From Bacteroidales bacterium (GTDB lineage: Bacteria > Bacteroidota > Bacteroidia > Bacteroidales > UBA932), in the NCBI GenBank assembly GCA_017469425.1, contig JAFUGJ010000005.1, forward strand, positions 1 to 35,190: a stretch of DNA of 35,190 bases. The letters run 5' to 3'. Each line of letters starts with the position of its first letter. The stretch's first letter is position 1. Under the pieces are notes generated by a model that ran no database searches, was not told the DNA's origin, and was given only the letters and a program-made list of their open reading frames with translations. A program made the position numbers and the translations under genes. Of the stretch, positions 1 through 7,274 are shown in pieces.

Positions 1-72
1 GCAGTGGAAAAGGACCGCTATGCCACGGTGAGCGTGAAGTACAAAGGGCAGATAGTATGCAGAAAGAAATAA
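1..72 (+). CDS. ftsQ: FtsQ-like cell division protein, C-terminal fragment (5' end outside window)
   Basis: An open frame enters from the left edge and stops with TAA at 70-72, giving 23 residues ending in IVCRKK. Bacteroidota FtsQ proteins end in a similar beta-strand plus a short basic tail (QIVC followed by lysines), and ftsQ normally lies directly upstream of ftsA, which starts 10 bases later. FtsQ is the bitopic inner-membrane protein that links early and late divisome proteins in the periplasm. The identification rests mainly on position and the short tail, as no domain can be checked here. Confidence 0.7.
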   Translation, partial: AVEKDRYATVSVKYKGQIVCRKK

Positions 73-82
73 AATCAAATAT

Positions 83-1540
83 ATGGAAGAAAGATACATA
101 GCAACAGTAGATCTCGGAACCTCCAAGATAGCACTGTCAGTAGCCAAGATTGCCGGCGGAAGCATGGAGATTCTCTACTACAAGGAACGCCCTTCCGACG
201 GAGTGCGCAGGGGTTGCATCTTCAACCCGGCAAGAGCCTCCGTGCCGCTTCGCAAGGCAATTGACGAAGCGGAAGAGGAACTTGGCATCAGGATTACCCA
301 GGTGGTGATAGGTCTCCCCCGCTACGGCGTGAGCCAGGAACTCTCGAGCGCGAGGATAGACCGCGGCGATGCGGAAAGCTGCATCAGCCAGGAGGAAATC
401 GACGCCATCAAGAACATGGCCCTGGATTCGTATCCGCTCGACGACCCCGCAAAGCAGGAAATCTATGGGGCTTCCGCACAGTCGTTCAGCACCGACGACA
501 GCATCAACTGCACCGAAGAAGATGTCGTGGGCATGCCAAGCGGAGTGCTGGAAGGCAATTTCAAAGTTTTCGTGGGCCTGAAGGCCGCGTCGCGCAACAT
601 CGACATAATGCTCAACAAGGCCGATGTCGCCTGCGCCCGGAAGTTCTTCCTCCCTCCCATCACTGCTGAGGCCGTTCTCAGTTCCGAAGAGAAGGAAAAC
701 GGCGTTGCGCTCATTGAAATGGGGGCGGGAGTAAGTTCGGTTACAATCTACCAGGGCGGCATACTCCGCTACTACTATGCCATTCCCTTCGGAGGCCGCA
801 GCATTACCACCGACATCAAGCTTGAGTGCGGTTTCACCGAGAGGCTGGCTGAGAACATCAAGCTCGGATTCGGCTCCTGCATGCCGGACAAACTCCAGAA
901 CATGGGCGACAAAATCCTGCAGATTAAGGACGAAGAGAATGGCACCGACCAGCAGCTCCCCGTCAAGTATCTTTCCGAAATCATAACTTTCCGCGTGAGG
1001 GAGATAGTCGAAGCCATCCTGTTCAAGATTCAGGAAAGCGGCTATGCCGACAGGCTCCGCAACGGAGTGGTGCTTACCGGCGGCTGCGCCGACCTTGCAG
1101 GATGCGGAAACCTCATCAAGGAAATGTCGGGATACAATGTCCGCACGGGATACCCCCGCACAAAAGCCCTCACCACCGCCGGATGCCCGGGCATCAACGA
1201 AGCCGGCGCAGTGTCGTTGACAGGCATGCTCCTGCTTGCCAGGGAGGACAAGCACCTCAACTGCATAGAGGAAGTTCCGATTGCATCGCAGCGAAAGGAG
1301 GAGGTTGAAACCGAAACGCCCGCCGAACCCGAAATACAGGAAGAGTCCGTAAATCTCGGCGGCACCGTTTTCGAGCCCGTGCAGGAACCTCGGCAAAAGC
1401 CGGAAAAAACCAGGAAAACCAAGGTTGCAAAGGAGCCCAAAGAGCATGGCCAAAGCCTTCTGGTCAAGTGGACCAAAAAGGCTTTCAAGCCGGTGGAAGA
1501 TTTTGTAGGGGGCCTCTACGACCAGGTACAGGACAACTGA
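83..1540 (+). CDS. ftsA: Cell division protein FtsA
   Basis: Actin-family ATPase that tethers FtsZ filaments to the inner membrane. The first phosphate motif VDLGTSKIA lies at about residues 9-17. The second is a relaxed form, LIEMGAGVSSVTIY, near residue 215. The adenosine motif VVLTGGCADL is near residue 335. After residue 400 there is a hydrophilic tail rich in E, P and K of about 60 residues. It leads into a C-terminal amphipathic segment (SLLVKWTKKAF and following), the expected membrane-targeting helix. At 485 residues it is longer than proteobacterial FtsA (about 420), the excess being this linker. It sits 10 bases after the ftsQ tail and 16 bases before ftsZ, so co-transcription is likely. 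No Shine-Dalgarno sequence is visible. Confidence 0.96.
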   Translation: MEERYIATVDLGTSKIALSVAKIAGGSMEILYYKERPSDGVRRGCIFNPARASVPLRKAIDEAEEELGIRITQVVIGLPRYGVSQELSSARIDRGDAESCISQEEIDAIKNMALDSYPLDDPAKQEIYGASAQSFSTDDSINCTEEDVVGMPSGVLEGNFKVFVGLKAASRNIDIMLNKADVACARKFFLPPITAEAVLSSEEKENGVALIEMGAGVSSVTIYQGGILRYYYAIPFGGRSITTDIKLECGFTERLAENIKLGFGSCMPDKLQNMGDKILQIKDEENGTDQQLPVKYLSEIITFRVREIVEAILFKIQESGYADRLRNGVVLTGGCADLAGCGNLIKEMSGYNVRTGYPRTKALTTAGCPGINEAGAVSLTGMLLLAREDKHLNCIEEVPIASQRKEEVETETPAEPEIQEESVNLGGTVFEPVQEPRQKPEKTRKTKVAKEPKEHGQSLLVKWTKKAFKPVEDFVGGLYDQVQDN

Positions 1541-1556
1541 TAAAGATGCATTCACT

Positions 1557-2810
1557 ATGGGAGAAGACAATATGATAATCACCCCCGCCGACTGGGTGGT
1601 GTCCAACGAAACCATCAAGGTTCTGGGAGTTGGAGGAGGCGGCTGCAACGCCGTATCGTACATGTATGAACAAGGCATCGACGGCTGCAGCTTCATTGTC
1701 TGCAACACCGACTCCATGCATCTGCTGGCAAGCCCGGTGCCCACGAAGATTCAGCTCGGGCGCGGACTCGGGGCAGGCACCAACCCCACCAAGGGGCGCA
1801 ACGCGGCGCTTGAGAGCCAGGACGAGATTTCCGCGAAGGTGCTGGATACCGACACGCAGATGCTGTTCATTACCGCCGGAATGGGCGGAGGCACAGGAAC
1901 AGGAGCCACCCCCGTGATTGCCAAAATGGCCAAGGACCGCGGCATACTCACCGTGGCAGTAGTTACCATTCCCTTCCTCAACGAAGGGAAGAATGCGCTT
2001 TCTCGCGCACTGGAAGGCATCCACGAACTCGAAAAGAATGTTGACAGCCTGATAATCATCAACAACGAAAGGCTCTACGACTATTATGGCAGCCAGCTGG
2101 TTCAAGACGCCTTCCCGAAGGCCGACGAGGTGCTTGCCACAGCCGTGCGCGGAATCATCGAAATCATCAAGAAGAAGGGCTACATCAATGTGGACTTCGA
2201 GGATGTGAAGACCATGATGAAGGACAGCGGCATGGCCCTGATGGGCTATGGCAGCGGGTCGGGTCCCGACCGTATCGAAAAGGCGGTGAAACAAGCCTTC
2301 GAGTCGCCCCTGCTCAACGACTTCGACCTCAAGAGCGCGAAGAATGTGCTGGTGAACACCACCGTGGGCAAGAACGAACAGGGCCTCACCATGGACGAGA
2401 TGCGCAAGCTCAACGACCTCATCGACGAATACACCGGAGGCGGCAACAACTTCAAGCGCGGCCTCATCTATGACGAAAATCCCGATGCAGGCGGCACCAT
2501 CCACATCACTTCGATTGTGGTCGGCCTCCGCTTCACGGATGTAATCGGACCAGGACTTGCCGATGCCGACAACTACATCACCATCAGCAAAAACTATGTC
2601 TACGACAAGGGCGAACTCGCCAGCGGCGAAGGAATCAGTCTCCCCGCCGACAGCAGCTCGCACATCGGATACACAAAGAAGGATAATGAAAGGGCATTCC
2701 GCTTCGACCTCGACAAACGCCCCGCGCTGCTCGTGAGCGAAAGCCAGGAAGCCATCAGCATACTCGAAAACGAACCTGCAATCCGCAGAAAACCTAAAAA
2801 GAACGAATAG
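1557..2810 (+). CDS. ftsZ: Cell division GTPase FtsZ
   Basis: Tubulin-like GTPase that forms the Z-ring at midcell. The tubulin signature GGGTGTG is at residues 110-116. An N-terminal GVGGGGCNAV loop precedes it, and the synergy loop NVDFEDVKTMM, whose acidic residues complete the active site of the adjacent subunit, lies near residue 210. The C-terminal linker is short for the phylum, and the protein ends in a basic peptide around PAIRRKPKK, the likely FtsA-binding tail. Length is 417 residues from the ATG at 1557. A second ATG at 1572 (MIITPADW) is also possible and has a purine-rich GGGAGAAG just upstream. The stop codon abuts the gltX start. Confidence 0.97.
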   Translation: MGEDNMIITPADWVVSNETIKVLGVGGGGCNAVSYMYEQGIDGCSFIVCNTDSMHLLASPVPTKIQLGRGLGAGTNPTKGRNAALESQDEISAKVLDTDTQMLFITAGMGGGTGTGATPVIAKMAKDRGILTVAVVTIPFLNEGKNALSRALEGIHELEKNVDSLIIINNERLYDYYGSQLVQDAFPKADEVLATAVRGIIEIIKKKGYINVDFEDVKTMMKDSGMALMGYGSGSGPDRIEKAVKQAFESPLLNDFDLKSAKNVLVNTTVGKNEQGLTMDEMRKLNDLIDEYTGGGNNFKRGLIYDENPDAGGTIHITSIVVGLRFTDVIGPGLADADNYITISKNYVYDKGELASGEGISLPADSSSHIGYTKKDNERAFRFDLDKRPALLVSESQEAISILENEPAIRRKPKKNE

Positions 2811-4361
2811 ATGAGAAAGACAAGGGTAAGATTTGCACCGTCGCCGACCGGCCCCCTGCACATGGGCGGAGTGCGCACGGCACTGTATAATTATCTGTTT
2901 GCAAAGCAGAACGGAGGAGATTTCATCATCCGCATCGAAGACACCGACTCGCACCGTTTCGTACCCGGGGCTGAAGAATACATCATCGAAGCCCTGCGCT
3001 GGTGCGGCATCGTTCCCGACGAAGGAGTGGATGCCGAAGGCAAAGTGGTGGAAAGCCCTTCGGAGCGTCACCCGCACGCACCCTACCGCCAGAGCCAGAG
3101 GCGCGGCATCTACCGCAAATATGCCGAACAGCTCGTGGAGGCAGGATACGCCTACTATGCTTTCGACACCGCAGAAGAACTTGCCGCAGAGCGCGCCAAG
3201 GCGGAATCCGCAGGACAGACTTTCATCTACAATTATGAAAGCAGGCTCCATCTGCGCAATTCCCTCACCCTGCCCGCAGCCGAAACGGAGCGCCTGCTCG
3301 CGGAAACCACCGACTGGACCGTGCGTTTCAAGATGCCGGAAGACGAAGTGGTGGCAATGGACGACCTTATCCGCGGGCACATCGAAGTGAACACCCGCAC
3401 GCTCGACGACAAAGTGCTGTGGAAACGCGCCGACGAGCTCCCCACCTACCATCTCGCCAACATCGTGGACGACCATCTGATGGAAATCACCGAGGTTATC
3501 CGCGGCGAGGAATGGCTGCCTTCCCTCCCCCTGCACTATCTGCTTTACAGGGCTTTCGGATGGACGGATACCCAACCCCGCTTTGCGCACCTGTCGCTGC
3601 TTCTCAAGCCCGTAGGAAACGGTAAACTCAGCAAGCGCGACGGCGACAAGCTCGGCTTCCCGGTATTCCCCCTCCAGTGGAAGAGCGCCGACGGCGAAAC
3701 CTCGCACGGCTACCGCGAAGACGGATACTTCCCCGAAGCATTCGTGAACATGCTGGCGCTGCTTGGCTGGAATCCCGGAACCGAACAGGAGCTGTTCAGC
3801 ATGGAAGAACTGATTCAGGCATTCTCCATGGACAAGGTGCAGAAGGCGGGGGCGAAGTTCAACCCCGAAAAGGCAAAATGGTTCAACAAGGAATACCTGC
3901 GCATGAAAAGCGACGAGCAGCTTGCCTCGCTCTTTGTTCCGGTCCTTGCCTCCCACGGCATCGAAGCACCCTTTGAGTATCTTGTGCGCGTGGTGCATCT
4001 CATCAAGGAGCGCGCCACCTTCGTGGCCGACTTCTGGGACATTGCCTGGTATCTTTTCAAGGCTCCCGAAACTTATGCCCAAAAAGACGCCGCCAAGTTC
4101 TGGAAGCCCGAAAATACGGAGCCTGCAATGAAGGTTGCCGACTTTATCCTCGCTTACGACGGCCCCTGGACCAGGGAAGCACTCGAAGGCCCTCTGGAAG
4201 AATTCATCCGCAGCAACGGATGGCCCATGGGAAAGGTTATGAACTGCATACGCCTCGCCCTTACCGGTTCCGGAAGCGGCCTCGGCATTGCCGACATAGT
4301 AATCCTTATCGGCAAAGACGAATTCAAAGCAAGGATGGACAGGGCCAAATCATTAAACTAA
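2811..4361 (+). CDS. gltX: Glutamyl-tRNA synthetase
   Basis: Class I aminoacyl-tRNA synthetase that charges tRNA-Glu in the cytoplasm. The HIGH-type motif appears as PLHMGG at residues 15-20, and the KMSKS-type loop as KLSKR at residues 272-276. The catalytic core is followed by a helical anticodon-binding domain to residue 516, a normal length for Bacteroidota. The ATG follows the ftsZ TAG with no gap, so translation is probably coupled to ftsZ. Finding gltX directly behind ftsZ is not the classical dcw arrangement, but the reading frame is intact and both signature motifs are present. Confidence 0.97.
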   Translation: MRKTRVRFAPSPTGPLHMGGVRTALYNYLFAKQNGGDFIIRIEDTDSHRFVPGAEEYIIEALRWCGIVPDEGVDAEGKVVESPSERHPHAPYRQSQRRGIYRKYAEQLVEAGYAYYAFDTAEELAAERAKAESAGQTFIYNYESRLHLRNSLTLPAAETERLLAETTDWTVRFKMPEDEVVAMDDLIRGHIEVNTRTLDDKVLWKRADELPTYHLANIVDDHLMEITEVIRGEEWLPSLPLHYLLYRAFGWTDTQPRFAHLSLLLKPVGNGKLSKRDGDKLGFPVFPLQWKSADGETSHGYREDGYFPEAFVNMLALLGWNPGTEQELFSMEELIQAFSMDKVQKAGAKFNPEKAKWFNKEYLRMKSDEQLASLFVPVLASHGIEAPFEYLVRVVHLIKERATFVADFWDIAWYLFKAPETYAQKDAAKFWKPENTEPAMKVADFILAYDGPWTREALEGPLEEFIRSNGWPMGKVMNCIRLALTGSGSGLGIADIVILIGKDEFKARMDRAKSLN

Positions 4362-4370
4362 GTGAAGATT

Positions 4371-4802
4371 ATGAAAATAGGATTATGCTCCGACCACGCA
4401 GGCGTGGAATATAAGGCCAAATTGATGTCTTACCTGCTCGGCAAGGGTTACGAGGTGGTGAACTTCGGAACCGACAGCACCGAGAGTTGCGACTATTGCG
4501 ATTACGCGCATCCCCTCGCCCGCGCCGTGGAGAGCGGTGAGTGCAATCTTGGCATCGCAATATGCGGCACCGGAAACGGGATGGCAATGACCCTCAACAA
4601 ACATCAGGGAATCCGCGCAGGCCTCGCATGGAACACTGCCGTGGGCACCCTCGTAAAAGAGCACAACAACGCGAATGTCCTGGTGCTGCCTGCAAGGTTT
4701 ATCTCCTACAGGATGGCCGTCAGTATCGTGCGCGCATGGCTCACGACCGATTTTGCAGGAGGACGCCACCAGCGCCGCATCGACAAGATTCCCGTAAAAT
4801 AG
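4371..4802 (+). CDS. rpiB: Ribose-5-phosphate isomerase B (RpiB/LacA/LacB family)
   Basis: Interconverts ribose 5-phosphate and ribulose 5-phosphate in the pentose phosphate pathway. The N-terminus MKIGLCSDHAG carries the substrate-binding DHAG motif. The segment AICGTGNGMAM contains the family's active-site cysteine, and HNNANVLVLPAR and GGRHQRRI match the later conserved blocks. The ATG at 4371 is preferred because the family starts MKIGxxSDHAG. A GTG at 4362 would add three residues. The product is 143 residues, typical for the family. It follows gltX by 9 bases and converges on the Dma-like gene with a gap of only 6 bases. LacA/LacB-like specificity cannot be excluded from sequence. Confidence 0.92.
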   Translation: MKIGLCSDHAGVEYKAKLMSYLLGKGYEVVNFGTDSTESCDYCDYAHPLARAVESGECNLGIAICGTGNGMAMTLNKHQGIRAGLAWNTAVGTLVKEHNNANVLVLPARFISYRMAVSIVRAWLTTDFAGGRHQRRIDKIPVK

Positions 4803-4808
4803 CTTTCG

Positions 4809-5993
4809 CTAAAACAGATTCACCCTGTATCCGACCGTGAAATTGAACGCAGCCGGATGCTCGGTGTAATACGATTCGAATTCCCGGTTGCCAGGCAGAT
4901 GCCAGGAGAATCCAGGCTGCACAAATAGCGAACTGCGTCCGAATATCTTCAACTGAATACCGGCTCCGGCGTTTAGCGACCATCTGGAATCCCGGTAGTC
5001 AATGGTATTTGAAGCTCTTGAGATTTCCGTCGTGCCCAAATATAATATATTCTTTTCTTCGCCCCCGGAACAGAATTCGAGCATCGGGCCTGCATTGGCA
5101 TACAGCGTAAGGCGCTTCCATTGCAAAAGATTGTACTGAATATACAGGGGGATTCCGTAATATGAGAGGCTTCTGTCAAGATGCGAACGGCTGCCTCCGG
5201 CCTGGGAGTCGAACGAAGAAGTCAGCGAGGTGAATACAAGCCCGGTTCCCACAGAGAGCCTGTCGGTAATGGAAACGCACAGGTCAAGCGAGATCCGTGC
5301 GCTTTGGCGATGGTCGGAGGTGGTAGTGCTTTCCCTGTTACGCGCAAGCATCGCAGGCGACGAAGTGCCAAAAACTGCGCCGGTGCCGACCGCTTTGGTA
5401 AGGGTGGAATTTGAAAGGCCGTAACCCGAACTGGTCTGCACTACATTCCCCGCAAACAGTCCTCCGGTGGAAATACCTCCATGCACGCGTATATGCTGCT
5501 GCTTCTTTTTGCGTTCCTGCGGCCAGGTCTGCACGGTCTGCCGTGTGCGGGGAGCCGGTTCCGTTACGGCATCGTCGGTTTCCGGTAATGCCGCCTCGGT
5601 TTCGACCGGTTCCGTTTCGGCCGGCTTTGTTATCGTTTCGACAGATTCCATTGCGGTTTCAAGCGGTTCTTCAGTTTTCCGGGTCTCCATCTCGAAAACA
5701 GGGGTTCTGCAGAACGGGGGTTCCTCCGATATATTTTCAGCCACCACTGCGTCTCCCGGGACGATGGAGACTCCTTCCTGCGGCATGGAAGGATGCAGGA
5801 TAAGAACAATTGCAAGTACGGCAGCGGCAGCAAGGGCCGCTCCGGCATACCACCATATCGGAGCCGGTTTGCGGCAGCCCCGGCCTTGAACTCCGGAACT
5901 GACTGCGTCCCACAGCCCTTCCGGTTCCGCCTCGGCAAAAGAATCCATGCGCTCAGCCAAAGACTCCGTCCAATCTTTTTTCAGTTTATCCAT
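4809..5993 (-). CDS. Dma-like dual membrane-spanning anti-sigma factor with outer-membrane beta-barrel domain
   Basis: A 394-residue protein with four visible parts. Residues 1-45 are a charged cytoplasmic segment with a GLWDAV motif, like the short sigma-binding end of Bacteroidota anti-sigma factors. Residues about 47-66 form a single hydrophobic helix. Residues about 67-165 are a linker rich in E, T and P. Residues about 168-394 show alternating hydrophobic strands, many Tyr and Gly, and end in YRVNLF, as in outer-membrane beta-barrels. Its start overlaps the end of the ECF sigma gene by 8 bases, as expected for a sigma/anti-sigma pair. Established knowledge: Dma1 of Bacteroides thetaiotaomicron spans both membranes, restrains the sigma factor Das1 and controls outer-membrane vesicle formation. 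I infer the same class here; the signal it senses is unknown. Without the sigma neighbour it would be called a PorT-like barrel protein. Confidence 0.8.
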   Translation of the reverse strand: MDKLKKDWTESLAERMDSFAEAEPEGLWDAVSSGVQGRGCRKPAPIWWYAGAALAAAAVLAIVLILHPSMPQEGVSIVPGDAVVAENISEEPPFCRTPVFEMETRKTEEPLETAMESVETITKPAETEPVETEAALPETDDAVTEPAPRTRQTVQTWPQERKKKQQHIRVHGGISTGGLFAGNVVQTSSGYGLSNSTLTKAVGTGAVFGTSSPAMLARNRESTTTSDHRQSARISLDLCVSITDRLSVGTGLVFTSLTSSFDSQAGGSRSHLDRSLSYYGIPLYIQYNLLQWKRLTLYANAGPMLEFCSGGEEKNILYLGTTEISRASNTIDYRDSRWSLNAGAGIQLKIFGRSSLFVQPGFSWHLPGNREFESYYTEHPAAFNFTVGYRVNLF

Positions 5994-6585
5994 TATCCTG
6001 TCGTTTCCAATAATCCTTTATTTTTGATGCGAGAATTCGCCGCGCACGAAGATACTGCGATGCGGAAGAATCCTCCTTGATGCCAAGCATCCCTGCTATT
6101 TCCTTATGCGATTTCTTTTCGAATACAAAGAGATTGAATACCGTCCTGTACCCATCCGGAAGAGCCTTTATCATCCGCTGCAACTCCTCGGGAGGGATTT
6201 CGGGGCGCACCGGCTCATCTTCGGCGTCGGAGGGTATCTCCGGCAACTCCGACAGGGCAAGCAGGCGTCCGGAATTGCGAAGCGACTTCAGTGAATCATT
6301 AACCACGATACGGCTCACCCAGGCGCGGATACTCCCCTCTCCCCTGTATTCGAATCTGTCCAGGCTGTTGAATATCTTGATGAAAGAGTCTTGCAGCACA
6401 TCCTTCACATCGGAAGGGTCCACGACATAGCGCGAGCATACCGCAGTAAGATACCCCACATAACGGTCGTAGAAACGACGCTTTGCCGAGGCATCTCCGC
6501 TGCGGACAAGAAGCAGCAGTTCCTTTTCAGTCGGAATCGCTACGGCTTCTGAACCGGAAAATCCGCTCGGCGTCTTTTTCTTCAC
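5986..6585 (-). CDS. ECF-type RNA polymerase sigma factor (Das-like)
   Basis: A 199-residue sigma-70 family protein of the extracytoplasmic function type. Region 2 spans about residues 35-103, including DVKDVLQDSFIKIF and the promoter-melting segment FEYRGEGSIRAWVSRIV. Region 4 spans about 134-192 with the helix-turn-helix core SHKEIAGMLGIKEDSSASQY. There is no sigma region 3, as usual for ECF factors. The frame opens with GTG at 6585, with a TGA two codons upstream, so this is the longest possible start. The start lies inside the preceding NigD-like gene (59-base overlap), and the end overlaps the anti-sigma gene by 8 bases. The three are therefore almost certainly translated from one message. 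It probably directs transcription of envelope or vesicle genes and may activate its own operon. Confidence 0.93.
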   Translation of the reverse strand: MKKKTPSGFSGSEAVAIPTEKELLLLVRSGDASAKRRFYDRYVGYLTAVCSRYVVDPSDVKDVLQDSFIKIFNSLDRFEYRGEGSIRAWVSRIVVNDSLKSLRNSGRLLALSELPEIPSDAEDEPVRPEIPPEELQRMIKALPDGYRTVFNLFVFEKKSHKEIAGMLGIKEDSSASQYLRARRILASKIKDYWKRQDNG

Positions 6586-7213
6586 CGTTCAACCATGTCA
6601 ATACCAAGTCAACATATTCTCCTCCTGTTTCAGGAAGATCTCTTAAATCAAAACATATCAGACCATCTCCCTCCACTTCGGCAGCGTCGCCATTGCGGTA
6701 GTGAACCAAGCGGAGCCTGTAAGGATTGCCGGGGTCGCCGACCCTGACGAGCGAGAAAGAATGCCCGACCGGGTCCGTTCCCCAGAAAGTGGAATAGTGC
6801 ACTGTGAGATAACCGTCCTCGACACTTGTCATCCAGTCGTCGAGCACATCAATCGTATCTCCTGAACCGGATGCCGGAAAACCAGCCTGCATTTTTCCTT
6901 CATCAATGGGTTCCGACCAGTCAACCACGGTCCGATAACCATAATCCATAAACTGCGAGCCCGAAACTCGTATCAAGCCAAACATCCTGCACACACCGGC
7001 AAATTCATCCTGCATATTCTCAGGGTAAAGCCTCGTAGAATCATTCACCTGCAGATAGACTACTCCGGAATCCGACTGGCGGGCGGTAAAAATAGCGTAT
7101 GCAGACTTGATATTCTCAAAGCCTATATCTGGAACATCATCCATTTGCATTGTGCAGGAGCCCGCCGCAAAAAGGGCGGAAACAAGTAGGAGTATGCCGA
7201 CGGACTTTCTCAT
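6527..7213 (-). CDS. NigD-like lipoprotein
   Basis: A 228-residue predicted lipoprotein. The N-terminus MRKSVGILLLVSALFAAGSC is a signal peptide with lipobox cysteine at residue 20. The rest is beta-rich and predicted to face the periplasm or outer membrane. Motifs such as DDWMTSVEDGYLTVHYSTFW and the following HSFSLV resemble the NigD-like family of Bacteroidota, where a DDW...DGYLT block precedes a C-terminal beta-sandwich. The ATG at 7213 is preferred for its signal peptide; an ATG at 7231 adds six residues. It sits directly upstream of, and overlaps, the sigma gene. NigD proteins lack a known biochemical activity. In Bacteroides a NigD protein has been tied to the Das1 sigma factor and vesiculation, which fits this context. 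The family call is by motif memory only. Confidence 0.7.
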   Translation of the reverse strand: MRKSVGILLLVSALFAAGSCTMQMDDVPDIGFENIKSAYAIFTARQSDSGVVYLQVNDSTRLYPENMQDEFAGVCRMFGLIRVSGSQFMDYGYRTVVDWSEPIDEGKMQAGFPASGSGDTIDVLDDWMTSVEDGYLTVHYSTFWGTDPVGHSFSLVRVGDPGNPYRLRLVHYRNGDAAEVEGDGLICFDLRDLPETGGEYVDLVLTWLNGEEKDAERIFRFRSRSDSD

Positions 7214-7274
7214 AAAACAGTCTGCTTTCATAAACTAAATCCGGGGAAAGGCAAAACCTTGCATCATCCGCAAA

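Noticed and set aside
137-4082. Very long open frames (535 and 865 codons) antisense to ftsA, ftsZ and gltX
   Set aside because: They mirror the codon pattern of well-identified genes on the plus strand, have odd composition and no recognisable domains.
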